Shown here in pieces: positions 35,137-43,365 of a stretch of DNA of 64,000 nucleotides (positions within the stretch are counted from its first letter, which is position 1; each line of letters begins with the position of its first letter). The translations under genes and the position numbers were made by a program. The notes beneath the pieces were generated by a model. The model was not told where the DNA came from and searched no databases. It saw nothing but the letters and a program-made list of their open reading frames with translations. This DNA comes from Anderseniella sp. (GTDB lineage: Bacteria > Pseudomonadota > Alphaproteobacteria > Rhizobiales > Aestuariivirgaceae), in contig JANQOK010000013.1 in assembly GCA_028289645.1 (NCBI GenBank), positions 434,001-498,000 of the forward strand, read 5' to 3'.

Positions 35137-36384
35137 CTAGTCCAGTGGCAAGACATTCACCGGGTGTCCGAGTTTGCGGCGCATGGAAATTCGCCATTGG
35201 AATTCGCCAGGGTCGAGCTCAGACGGTACAAAGTGCAGTTGCCGCACCAGGCTTGCCAGTATGACTTTCAACTCGATTATGGCGAAGCGGGAACCGCCGC
35301 AAATCCTTGGACCGGTACTGAATGGCATGGCGCGTGCCGTGCGCGCGCCGTCAAGGCCATGCCTGCGGGCGCAGAATGCATCCGGGTCCGGCCATAACAG
35401 ATGGTTCCGGTGCACCCCGATCAGCGACACAAAGACCAGTGTCTCCGGTTCGATGTTGAACTGGTCAACAACGTCTGGTGCCTTGGCAAGACGTCCGAGC
35501 ATCGGTATCGGCGGATACAGCCGCAAGGTCTCGTCGACAAGGCCGTTGAGCCATGGCAGCCGGGAAATCACGGCAGGATCGGACAACTGGGTTGCCTGCA
35601 ACGCGCTGACCTCCGCACGGACATTGTCCTGAGTGGACTGATTCTCCGCCAATGCCTGGCAGCACCAGCCGAGTGCGGCAGCCGAGGTATCGGCGCCGGC
35701 TGAGAACAGCTGCATGAGTTCGTGCTCAAACACGAACCCGTCCGGCCCATCTCTGTCGGCGGCGTCCAGGGCGTGCAGGACAATGTCACCGGCCGGCAAG
35801 TCCTGCCTCACCTGTGTCAGGCGATGCAGCATGCGCTGGCGGATACGGGCCAGGTTGCGGGTCGTTTGGCGATCAATGTGGGTGTTTGAATCGCGGCCGG
35901 AAAACGCATAGGAAGCCGCGTAGTCAAGCATGACATGCAGGTCGGATGCGAAATCCTCCGCCTCATCGGCGAGCCGCCCGTCCAGCAATGTGTCACTCAA
36001 AACCCGGATTGTTGTCACGTCTATAGCGAACTGCTCGAGCCGCCCGGCAGTTTCCGGTTCGAGCAATCTGGCAGCCAGCAGATCTGCATGCTCCTTGGAT
36101 TTGATGGCCAGCCTGGCCGGGTCGAACTTTGCCAGATAGGGTTGGGTGACGGCTTCCCTCTGGGCCCAGTTGTCACCGTCTTCGGTCAGGCGGGACGCTC
36201 CCATGACCTGGCGGAACGGCCACAACTCCTTGCGGTAGTTTCCAGGGTTGGAGCGCAGCACATGATTGGCGCCTTCCACAGACTGCACGACAACCACGCG
36301 TCGTCCTTCAACCTCCCGGATGACGGTCCGGGCATTGTCGGTCTGCGCAACTTCATACAGAAAGCTGCAGGGATCAAAGGTCAT
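35137..36384 (-). CDS. Cytochrome P450
   Basis: 415 residues. The I-helix AGADTSAAALGW, the K-helix Glu-Arg pair in VDETLRLYPPIPML and the heme-thiolate loop FSTGPRICGGSRFAI (Cys near 357) are all present. Full-length and intact. The adjacent ACP gene, 35 bp upstream, suggests the substrate is an acyl chain carried on that ACP, as in P450BioI-type systems. That substrate is inference. Confidence 0.96.
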   Translation of the reverse strand: MTFDPCSFLYEVAQTDNARTVIREVEGRRVVVVQSVEGANHVLRSNPGNYRKELWPFRQVMGASRLTEDGDNWAQREAVTQPYLAKFDPARLAIKSKEHADLLAARLLEPETAGRLEQFAIDVTTIRVLSDTLLDGRLADEAEDFASDLHVMLDYAASYAFSGRDSNTHIDRQTTRNLARIRQRMLHRLTQVRQDLPAGDIVLHALDAADRDGPDGFVFEHELMQLFSAGADTSAAALGWCCQALAENQSTQDNVRAEVSALQATQLSDPAVISRLPWLNGLVDETLRLYPPIPMLGRLAKAPDVVDQFNIEPETLVFVSLIGVHRNHLLWPDPDAFCARRHGLDGARTARAMPFSTGPRICGGSRFAIIELKVILASLVRQLHFVPSELDPGEFQWRISMRRKLGHPVNVLPLD

Positions 36385-36419
36385 ATGGCAACCGCTAAAT
36401 GGGTTTGATAACAGCTGGA

Positions 36420-36656
36420 TTAACCCGCACGCAGCTTTTCAAGCAGTTTGGCCAGATCGGCTACCGTTTCGGTTCCCACTGCCTCGGCGGCATTGATGTC
36501 CTTGCCGGTTGCATCTTCCAGCTCAACCACGATGGTTTCGAAAGCCAGGCTGTCCATGCCGTTCAGTTCCAGCAGCTTGTCATCGGCGTTGATGGATTCT
36601 GCCGGCAGAAACAGCGCGCGCGACAGGATTTCTTTCGTCTCTTGCAGATTGTCCAT
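36420..36656 (-). CDS. Acyl carrier protein, dedicated
   Basis: 78 residues starting at MDNLQETKEILSR. The 4'-phosphopantetheine Ser is Ser36 in NGMDSLAFE, and the four-helix ACP pattern is complete (acidic, with IVVELEDATG and ETVADLAKLLEKL). It is not the housekeeping AcpP, which has a different sequence around the DSL motif. It lies between the P450 gene and a tandem outer-membrane protein array, and degraded copies of its 5' part occur in the array (see remnants at 37855 and 39170). Confidence 0.93.
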   Translation of the reverse strand: MDNLQETKEILSRALFLPAESINADDKLLELNGMDSLAFETIVVELEDATGKDINAAEAVGTETVADLAKLLEKLRAG

Positions 36657-36732
36657 GTGGTAAAATCTCCGGTTCTCAACCAACCATAGCGCAATAGACT
36701 GAATGCGAAAACAACGAGCTTGTCTGTATCGA

Positions 36733-36762
36733 CAAAAAACCGGGCACCCTAAGGTGCCCGGT
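36733..36762 (-). terminator. Terminator of OMP copy 1
   Basis: A 10-bp stem ACCGGGCACC/GGTGCCCGGT with a 4-nt loop and A-run on the plus strand (T-run on the minus strand). Equivalent hairpins follow all four OMP genes. Confidence 0.9.
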
Positions 36763-36793
36763 AACATCAAGTCCAGTCTAGAGAATTTCTTGC

Positions 36794-37687
36794 CTAGTCG
36801 ACGAAAAAGGGTACCTTCTCCAACAGCGTGTTTGTGTTGTCAAGCGTATTGGTCCGGTGATGATTGGCCAATGATCCGCCGGTCACGAAGTAGCTGCGGA
36901 ACCCGACAAAAAACTGCGTGTTCTCCTGTGTGAACTCGCCGTCAAAATCAGTTTCAGCATAACGACCGCCGATAAACACGGAGGAGTTACCGCCGAATAT
37001 GTCACGCAGCAGGTATTCAGCTTCACCGCCAATGGACCATGCGTCGAAGGTGAAATCCTCGCCACCTACATCAAATTCGGCGTAGTCGAACTTGGCCTTG
37101 AGCGCCAAATCCTCGTTTACATAGAAATTGACGAAGGCATTGAAGTTGACGCCGTCAATATCGGGCTTGCCGCTGCCAAGATCGAGATTGTGATAGCCGA
37201 CGCCACCACCGATGGTTGCCATATCGCCGGCAAACCATTCGGCACGACCACCGATCCGGAAGACGTCGAGTGCACCACCAAAATCAATACCGCCAAAGGC
37301 GCCATCGATACCAAACAGGCCCATGGTCGGGTCGCGCAGGAAGATCACACCACCTGTATGCCATTGATCGAGCGCGAAATTTCCACCAGGACCTTTACCA
37401 TCGTTCAGGTCCAACCGGTGCGAGTGAAATGCGAAGTCGGACTGAATGTTCAGCAATCCTGTGGGACGCCACAGGACGGCTGCTTCACCGAAAGGTGAGC
37501 TCCAGTCAAAATCGAAGTCATCATCATCGAACTCACTCCAGGTGTGTACATAGCCGCCTGAGATGGTCGCAGCATAAGTGGGATCTTCGATGATCCGCTG
37601 AACCTCAAGATCAGCCGCTTCCGATGCCCCTGCAGACACGGCCAGAATGGCTGCCGTTGCAAGAAGTGATTTCAACGAGTTTTTCAT
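36794..37687 (-). CDS. Outer-membrane beta-barrel protein, tandem copy 1
   Basis: 297 residues. The signal peptide ends ASEA|ADLE (about residue 24-25). Alternating polar/aromatic strands and Asp-rich turns indicate an outer-membrane barrel; family not recognised. The array's N-terminus, DPTYAATISGG and YFVTGGSLANHHRTNTLDNTNTLLEK segments are almost invariant. The differences fall in loops such as WSEFDDDDFDFDWSS (about 50-65). The C-terminus ends FFVD, not in Phe. It is the copy next to the intact ACP. Confidence 0.85.
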   Translation of the reverse strand: MKNSLKSLLATAAILAVSAGASEAADLEVQRIIEDPTYAATISGGYVHTWSEFDDDDFDFDWSSPFGEAAVLWRPTGLLNIQSDFAFHSHRLDLNDGKGPGGNFALDQWHTGGVIFLRDPTMGLFGIDGAFGGIDFGGALDVFRIGGRAEWFAGDMATIGGGVGYHNLDLGSGKPDIDGVNFNAFVNFYVNEDLALKAKFDYAEFDVGGEDFTFDAWSIGGEAEYLLRDIFGGNSSVFIGGRYAETDFDGEFTQENTQFFVGFRSYFVTGGSLANHHRTNTLDNTNTLLEKVPFFVD

Positions 37688-37777
37688 TTCTCAGATCCCC
37701 TACGAATCTCAACACCACAAATCTGGCCGGAGGATAACGTTGGGGAATATGAAACTCTATTAAAACTTGTCGGCGTT

Positions 37778-37814
37778 GTGACGATTTTCGAAAACTGTGA
37801 CATTTCTGCCACAC
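37778..37814 (-). promoter_or_regulatory. Conserved upstream element, OMP copy 1
   Basis: Two TGTGAC boxes 19 bp apart (37778 and 37797) and a GCCACA box starting 12 bp after the second (37809), separated by TTTTCGAAAA. The same arrangement precedes all four OMP genes at 89-91 bp before the start codon. Confidence 0.6.
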
Positions 37815-37854
37815 CCAAGGCATGATTGCCGCAAGTTTCAGCCATTTTCGACAA

Positions 37855-37970
37855 GGGTGGCGTCAGAACTCACGTTGAGATGGTCGAACGCAATGCCCTT
37901 TGACTGATCTTGTCGGCAGAGACAGGTGCGATACAGAAATTGTGCTGTTTCTTGCAGGTTGCCGATGCCG
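37855..37970 (-). pseudogene. Decayed acyl-carrier-protein gene, remnant A
   Basis: On the minus strand, 37970 reads ATC GGC AAC CTG CAA GAA ACA, aligning with the ACP start ATG GAC AAT CTG CAA GAG ACG; the start codon is lost. A one-base shift then restores the later part (APVSADKIS). It sits after the terminator of OMP copy 2, at the place where the intact ACP gene follows OMP copy 1. The 417-bp gap 37688-38104 thus holds an upstream element, this remnant and a terminator. Confidence 0.65.
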
Positions 37971-38043
37971 TGAAATCTTCCCTTACCGGTGAGTTTTGGC
38001 GCGAAGGATGGATTTGAAAACAAAGAGGTTGCTCAGGCTCACC

Positions 38044-38073
38044 AAAAAAACCGGGCACCTGCAGGTGCCCGGT
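38044..38073 (-). terminator. Terminator of OMP copy 2
   Basis: Stem ACCGGGCACCT/AGGTGCCCGGT (11 bp, 2-nt loop or 10 bp with TGCA loop) and seven A on the plus strand. Confidence 0.9.
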
Positions 38074-38104
38074 AGTATCAAGTCGAAACTAGAGAGTTTC
38101 CTGC

Positions 38105-39004
38105 TTAGAATGGGAAGAATGGAATTTTTTCCAAAATTGTATTGGTGTTGTCCAACGTGTTGGTGCGGTGATGATTGGCCAGGGACCCGCCGGTCACGAA
38201 GTAGCTGCGGAACCCGACAAATATCTGCGCATGCTCCACTGAGAAGTCCTCATTAAAGTCGAATTCGGCATACCGTCCACCGACAAAGACCGAGGAGTTT
38301 CCGCCAAACATACTGCGAAGCATGTATTCAGCCTCGCCGCCAATCGACCACACGTCGAACGAGTAGTCCCCTTCGCTGGCATCAAAATCGGCGTAGTCGA
38401 ACTTGGCCTTGAGCGCCAAGTCCTCGTTCACGTAGAAATTGACGAAGGCATTGAAGTTGAGGCCGTCAAGGTCGCCCTTGCCACCACCAATATCGAGATT
38501 GTGATAGCCGACGCCACCGCCAATGGTTGCCATGTCGCCGGCAAACCATTCAGCACGACCACCGATCCGAAAGACGTCAAGTGCACTACCAAAATCGATG
38601 CCGCCAACGGCGCCGTCGATACCAAACAGGCCCATTGTCGGATCACGCCAGAAAACCACACCACCCGTATGCCACTGGTCGATAGCGACATTTCCGCCAG
38701 GACCTTTGCCATCGCTTACGTCTAGCCGGTGTGAGTGAAACGCAAAGTCAGACTGTATGTTCAGCAATTCAGTCGGACGCCACAGGACGGCCGCTTCACC
38801 GAAAGGTGAATTCCAGTCAAAGCCATCATCTGGGCCATCACCGCCAAACTCCGACCATGTGTGGATAAAACCGCCTGAGATGGTCGCGGCATAGGTCGGA
38901 TCTTCGATGATCCGCTGCACTTCCAGATCGGCCGCTTCCGATGCCCCTGCAGACACTGCCAGAATGGCTGCGGTTGCCAGAAGTGATTTCAACGAGTTTT
39001 TCAT
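38105..39004 (-). CDS. Outer-membrane beta-barrel protein, tandem copy 2
   Basis: 299 residues from ATG 39004 (MKNSLKSLLATAA); the frame is open further upstream, but the array's common start and promoter position fix this one. It differs from copy 1 in the first loop (EFGGDGPDDGFDW) and in internal loops (DASEGDYSFDV). It ends in FFPF, the C-terminal Phe typical of barrel assembly by BamA. Confidence 0.85.
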   Translation of the reverse strand: MKNSLKSLLATAAILAVSAGASEAADLEVQRIIEDPTYAATISGGFIHTWSEFGGDGPDDGFDWNSPFGEAAVLWRPTELLNIQSDFAFHSHRLDVSDGKGPGGNVAIDQWHTGGVVFWRDPTMGLFGIDGAVGGIDFGSALDVFRIGGRAEWFAGDMATIGGGVGYHNLDIGGGKGDLDGLNFNAFVNFYVNEDLALKAKFDYADFDASEGDYSFDVWSIGGEAEYMLRSMFGGNSSVFVGGRYAEFDFNEDFSVEHAQIFVGFRSYFVTGGSLANHHRTNTLDNTNTILEKIPFFPF

Positions 39005-39094
39005 ATTCATAGATCCCCTGCGAATCTCAACACCACTAAAGAGCTCGGACAGTATCGTTGGGAAATCTGAATCCCTACTAAAACCTGTCCGCAC

Positions 39095-39131
39095 TGTGAC
39101 GATTTTCGAAAACTGTGACATTTCTGCCACA
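39095..39131 (-). promoter_or_regulatory. Conserved upstream element, OMP copy 2
   Basis: TGTGAC at 39095 and 39114 and GCCACA at 39126, same spacing as in the other copies. It begins 91 bp before the start codon. Confidence 0.6.
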
Positions 39132-39169
39132 CCCAGGGCATGAATGTCGCAAGTTTCGGCCATTTTCGA

Positions 39170-39290
39170 CAGGGGTGGCGTCAGAGCCCACGTTGAGATG
39201 GCCGACCGCGACCCCTCTTGGTTGACTTTGGCGGCAGAGACAGGGCGCAGTACAGAAATGGTTTTGTCTCTCGCAGGTTGCCAAGGCCCA
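39170..39290 (-). pseudogene. Decayed acyl-carrier-protein gene, remnant B
   Basis: The minus strand from 39290 encodes NLRETKPFLYCALSLPPK, against NLQETKEILSRALFLPAE of the intact ACP. Eleven of about 20 aligned positions agree. The start codon position reads CTT, not ATG, and after CALSLPPKST the similarity fades into Arg/Gly and a stop; the phosphopantetheine-site region is absent. It follows the terminator of OMP copy 3, equivalent in place to the intact gene after OMP copy 1. The 351-bp gap 39005-39355 contains this and an upstream element. Confidence 0.7.
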
Positions 39291-39293
39291 CAA

Positions 39294-39324
39294 GAAAAAA
39301 ACCGGGCACCTGAAGGTGCCCGGT
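39294..39324 (-). terminator. Terminator of OMP copy 3
   Basis: 10-bp stem ACCGGGCACC/GGTGCCCGGT, TGAA loop, six A on the plus strand. Confidence 0.9.
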
Positions 39325-39355
39325 AGTATCAAGTCCAGTCTAGAGAATCTCCTGC

Positions 39356-40255
39356 TCAGAACGGGAGGAATGGAACCCTTTCCAGCAGTGTATTTGTGTT
39401 GTCCACCGTGTTGGTCCGGTGATGGTTGGCCAGGGACCCGCCGGTGACGAAGTAGCTGCGGAATCCGACAAATATCTGAGCATGCTCCAGTGAGAAATCG
39501 TCATTGGTATCGAACTCAGCATACCGCCCGCCGACAAATACCGAAGAGTTTCCGCCAAACATACTGCGAAGCATGTATTCAGCCTCGCCGCCGATCGACC
39601 ACGCGTCGATCGAGAAATCTTCTCCGCTGACGTCAAAATGAGCGTAGTCGAACTTGGCCTTGAGCGCCAAGTCCTCGTTCACGTAGAAATTGACGAAGGC
39701 ATTGAAGTTGACGCCGTCAAAATCAGGCTTGCCACTGCCAAGGTCGAGATTGTGATAGCCCACGCCACCGCCGATGGTTGCCATATCGCCGGCGAACCAT
39801 TCGCCACGGCCACCTATCCGGAACACGTCAATTGCCTGACCAAAGTCGATGCCGCCAACGGCGCCGTCGATACCGAACAGGCCCATCATCGGATCACGCC
39901 AGAACACCACGCCACCCGTATGCCACTGATCCAGAGCAATATTCCCGCTAGGACCTTTACCATCGCTTATATCTAACCGGTGCGAGTGAAATGCGAAATC
40001 GGACTGAATGTTCAGCAATCCGGTCGGGCGCCACAGCACGGCAGCCTCACCGAAAGGTGAATTCCAGTCAAAACCCTCATCCGGGGCATCACCGTTAAAC
40101 TCTGACCAGGTGTGGGAAAAACCGCCTGAGATGGTCGCGGCATATGTCGGATCTTCGATGATCCGCTGTACGTCCAGGTCGGCTGCTTCCGACGCCCCCG
40201 CAGACACGGCCAAAACGGCAACCGTTGCCAGAAGTGATTTCAATGAGTTTTTCAT
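39356..40255 (-). CDS. Outer-membrane beta-barrel protein, tandem copy 3
   Basis: 299 residues. It has the loop EFNGDAPDEGFDW, a signal peptide with small changes (TVAVLAVSAGASEAADLDVQ), and ends FLPF with the C-terminal Phe. Closest overall to copy 2. Confidence 0.85.
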   Translation of the reverse strand: MKNSLKSLLATVAVLAVSAGASEAADLDVQRIIEDPTYAATISGGFSHTWSEFNGDAPDEGFDWNSPFGEAAVLWRPTGLLNIQSDFAFHSHRLDISDGKGPSGNIALDQWHTGGVVFWRDPMMGLFGIDGAVGGIDFGQAIDVFRIGGRGEWFAGDMATIGGGVGYHNLDLGSGKPDFDGVNFNAFVNFYVNEDLALKAKFDYAHFDVSGEDFSIDAWSIGGEAEYMLRSMFGGNSSVFVGGRYAEFDTNDDFSLEHAQIFVGFRSYFVTGGSLANHHRTNTVDNTNTLLERVPFLPF

Positions 40256-40343
40256 TTTCGTAGATCCCCTGCGAATCCCAAAACCGCTAATCGACAGATA
40301 GTAACGTTAGGGAACCTGGAACTCTATTAAAATTTGGCCGTTC

Positions 40344-40380
40344 TGTGACGAATTTCGAAAACTGTGACATTTTTGCCACA
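40344..40380 (-). promoter_or_regulatory. Conserved upstream element, OMP copy 3
   Basis: TGTGAC at 40344 and 40363, GCCACA at 40375. The central sequence is AATTTCGAAA rather than TTTTCGAAAA. It begins 89 bp before the start codon. The rest of the 312-bp gap 40256-40567 shows no recognisable ACP remnant. Confidence 0.6.
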
Positions 40381-40506
40381 CTCAGAAAGTGACGATCCCT
40401 AATTTCCGCCACTTTTACCAAAGTTGTCGCGAGGGTTCATGGTAAGAAACCTGTTAATAAAGTACCTTGACCGCATCCGAAAACAGGCACCTCGTCCGGG
40501 GCTGCT

Positions 40507-40537
40507 AAGAAAACCGGGCACCTCGAAGGTGCCCGGT
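40507..40537 (-). terminator. Terminator of OMP copy 4
   Basis: 10-bp stem ACCGGGCACC/GGTGCCCGGT around TCGAA, with a weaker A-run (AAGAAAA) on the plus strand. Confidence 0.85.
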
Positions 40538-40567
40538 ATCTTCAGTTCAACCTAGAGAATTAATAGT

Positions 40568-41458
40568 TCAAGGAGCCCCAATGAAGAAGGGAACCTTCTC
40601 CAACAGCGTGTTTGTATTATCGAGCGTATTGGTCCGGTGATGATTGGCCAAGGAACCTCCGGTCACGAAATAGCTGCGGAACCCGACAAATATCTGGGTG
40701 TTGTCCACTGTAAAGTCACCGTCAAAATCGGCTTCGGCGTACCGTCCGCCGACGAACATCGAGGAGTTGCCGCCGAACATGCCACGAAGCATATATTCAG
40801 CTTCACCGCCAATTGACCACGCGTCGATGGTGAAGTCTTCGCCACCCACATCAAATTCGGCGTAGTCGAACTTGGCCTTGAGCGCCAAATCTTCGTTCAC
40901 GTAGAAATTGACGAAGGCGTTGAAGTTAATGCCGTCGATATCGCCCTTGCCACTGCCAAAATCGAGATTGTGATAACCGACGCCACCGCCAATGGTTGCC
41001 ATATCGCCGGCGAACCATTCTCCGCGACCGCCGATCCGGAAGACGTCAAATGCCGGACCAAAATCAATGCCGCCAACGGCACCATCGATACCAAACAGGC
41101 CCATGGTCGGATCACGCAGGAAGATCACACCACCTGTATGCCATTGATCGAGCGCGAAATTTCCGCCTTTGCCATCGCCAAAGTCTACCCGATGCGAATG
41201 AAATGCAAAGTCAGACTGAATGTTCAGCAATCCGGTCGGGCGCCACAGGACGGCCGCTTCACCGAAAGGCGTGTCCCAATCCACGTCGCCATCGCCATCA
41301 AATTCCGACCAGGTGTGTATATAGCCGCCTGAGATGGTCGCGGCGTAGGTCGGATCTTCAATAATCCGCTGAACCTCAAGATCAGCTGCTTCCGAAGCCC
41401 CTGCAGACACAGCCAGAATGGCCGCCGTCGCCAGAAGCGATTTCAACGAGTTTTTCAT
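40568..41458 (-). CDS. Outer-membrane beta-barrel protein, tandem copy 4
   Basis: 296 residues, the copy farthest from the ACP gene. Loop EFDGDGDVDWDTP is shorter than in the other copies, and it ends FFIGAP, a C-terminal extension past the aromatic position. Otherwise it keeps the common signal peptide and strands. Confidence 0.85.
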   Translation of the reverse strand: MKNSLKSLLATAAILAVSAGASEAADLEVQRIIEDPTYAATISGGYIHTWSEFDGDGDVDWDTPFGEAAVLWRPTGLLNIQSDFAFHSHRVDFGDGKGGNFALDQWHTGGVIFLRDPTMGLFGIDGAVGGIDFGPAFDVFRIGGRGEWFAGDMATIGGGVGYHNLDFGSGKGDIDGINFNAFVNFYVNEDLALKAKFDYAEFDVGGEDFTIDAWSIGGEAEYMLRGMFGGNSSMFVGGRYAEADFDGDFTVDNTQIFVGFRSYFVTGGSLANHHRTNTLDNTNTLLEKVPFFIGAP

Positions 41459-41547
41459 TTCTCAGATCCCCTGCGAATCTCAACACCACAAATCAGCTGG
41501 GAGATTAGCTCCGGGGAACCTGAAACTCTATTGAAATTTGTCTTTGT

Positions 41548-41584
41548 CGTGACGAATTTCATAAACTGTGACATTTTCGCCACA
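41548..41584 (-). promoter_or_regulatory. Conserved upstream element, OMP copy 4
   Basis: CGTGAC at 41548 (one change), TGTGAC at 41567, GCCACA at 41579; it begins 90 bp before the start codon. The inner palindrome is broken (TTTCATAA). Confidence 0.55.
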
Positions 41585-41657
41585 CCTGCGGCGAGATTAT
41601 CGCAAAATTCCGCGGTTTTCGGCACAGATCTGGCTAGAGGTCTCAGTAAGCGACCTG

Positions 41658-42869
41658 TTAACAAAGCACCCTTGCAGCTTCCGCCAGGCGCTGCATGGCC
41701 TTGCAGATGTCATCATCGCTGGCGGCAAACGACAACCGGATGCAGCCGGGTCCGCCGAACGCCGAGCCGGGTACTGCCGCCAGATGATACTCATCCAGCA
41801 GCCAGTGGCAGAGCTCCACATCGGTTTCAATGCGGGTGTTGCCGGCGGACTTGCCGAGCAGGCCGGAAATGTCCGGAAAGACATAGAATGTCGCTGGCGG
41901 TGACACCACCTTGATGCCGGGAATCTCGCTCAGCAGTGACACGATCAGGTCGCGGCGGTGGTGGTAGGATGCGCGCATGGCGTCGATCTCGTCACGCGGT
42001 CCGGTTATGGCGGCCAGCGCGCCTTGCTGGGCGAATGCATTGCCGCCGGCGGTAAAGGTTCCCTGCACCTTGGAGATGGCCCGGGCCAGCGGTTCACACG
42101 AGGCTGAGTATCCGACCCGCCAGCCGGTCATGGCATAGGCTTTTGAAAACCCGTTGACGGTAATGGTGCGCTCGAACATGTCCGGCAGCGAGGCGATGGA
42201 GGTTGGGCGCTCCTCAAACCAGATGTCTTCGTAAATCTCGTCGGCCAGCACGAGGCAGCGAGGATGGGATTGCACAAGGTCTGCCAGCGCCTGCAGTTCA
42301 GCCACGTTCCAGACCGCGCCGGACGGGTTTGACGGCGAATTGAGCATGACGAGCTTGGTGCGATCGGTCATGGCGCCGGCAACCTGCTCGATGGTTGGCT
42401 TGAAAGCGGTGTCGGCACCTGCCGACACGATGACCGGCACGCCGCCGGCCATTTTGACGATGCCTTCGTAAGCGGCCCAGAACGGGGCGATCATGATCAC
42501 CTCGTCACCAGCATCCAGTGTCGCGAAACAGGCATTGGTCAATGCCTGCTTGGCTCCGTTCGACAGGATCACGCCCGATGGCTCGACCGGAATGGCGTTT
42601 TCCCGGTGCAACCGCTCGGCGATGGCGGCGCGCAGCTCCGGGTATCCTGCTATGGGTGCATAGTGGGTGTAGCCAGCGTTCATGGCGTCTGCTGCTGCCT
42701 GCCGGATGGCTTGCGGTGTGTCGAAATCAGGCTCGCCGATTGTCAGCGAGACAACGTCCACGCCTTGCGCCTTCATCTCGCGCGCCTTCTGCGCCATGGC
42801 GATGATGGCGGCCTCCTCGATTGCCGAGGTGCGGGCGGACAGGGCACTGGCGGGATCAAACGGTTTCAT
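41658..42869 (-). CDS. Class I aminotransferase (aspartate aminotransferase-like)
   Basis: 403 residues from ATG 42869 (MKPFDPASALSAR); open frame upstream has no conserved sequence. PLP-binding Lys lies in VNGFSKAYAMTGWRVGY; LTIGEPDFDTP, YAPIAGYPELR and LNSPSNPSGAV are family blocks of the Igamma-type aspartate/aromatic/prephenate aminotransferases. Substrate is uncertain within this class. Divergent from the lipoprotein gene. Confidence 0.95.
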   Translation of the reverse strand: MKPFDPASALSARTSAIEEAAIIAMAQKAREMKAQGVDVVSLTIGEPDFDTPQAIRQAAADAMNAGYTHYAPIAGYPELRAAIAERLHRENAIPVEPSGVILSNGAKQALTNACFATLDAGDEVIMIAPFWAAYEGIVKMAGGVPVIVSAGADTAFKPTIEQVAGAMTDRTKLVMLNSPSNPSGAVWNVAELQALADLVQSHPRCLVLADEIYEDIWFEERPTSIASLPDMFERTITVNGFSKAYAMTGWRVGYSASCEPLARAISKVQGTFTAGGNAFAQQGALAAITGPRDEIDAMRASYHHRRDLIVSLLSEIPGIKVVSPPATFYVFPDISGLLGKSAGNTRIETDVELCHWLLDEYHLAAVPGSAFGGPGCIRLSFAASDDDICKAMQRLAEAARVLC

Positions 42870-42954
42870 TGTGGAATCAGCTTGTGAACAGATAGTGGAG
42901 TGTCGACTGCCTGCTATGCCACGCGTTGAGGCTGACGTGAAGGGGATTGGGGAC

Positions 42955-43350
42955 ATGAGCACCATGCGCCGACTGAGGATGTCTGCCGTGTCCGGTGTGG
43001 CCGTGCTGACGGTTTCGGCCTGCGCATCGGAAAAGCCCGAGCTTGCCACCATCAACACCAATCCGTCTCCGTACGCCCAGGGTGAAGTTCATTCCGAGCC
43101 GCTGTTTTACAACGGGCGCACCTATCAGGTTCAGTTCCGATACATCGTTGCCGAGCAGGTGTACACGGTGAACGTTTCTGCCCGCGGTCGCAGCCTGGGC
43201 AGAACGCCAGCCGATGGCCGTATCGTGTCGGAAGTGGGGCGCAATGCGATCAACCACTTTGCCTGCAAGGACAAGCAGAAGGCGCAGGTACTGGACGGCA
43301 GCGTGGAGCCGAGCGCCGTCGGCTGGAACATGCGGGCGCGCTGCGTGTGA
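42955..43350 (+). CDS. Small predicted lipoprotein
   Basis: 131 residues. The signal sequence ends VSAC (Cys at about 22), a lipobox variant. The mature part is beta-rich with EVHSEPLFYNGRTYQVQFRYIVAEQVYTVNV; it has a late Cys pair (FACKDKQ, ARCV) that could form a disulfide. Function unknown. The start ATG 42955 is preferred because it begins the signal peptide; the frame is open further upstream. Confidence 0.7.
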   Translation: MSTMRRLRMSAVSGVAVLTVSACASEKPELATINTNPSPYAQGEVHSEPLFYNGRTYQVQFRYIVAEQVYTVNVSARGRSLGRTPADGRIVSEVGRNAINHFACKDKQKAQVLDGSVEPSAVGWNMRARCV

Positions 43351-43365
43351 GCTTGTTGTTTTGGT

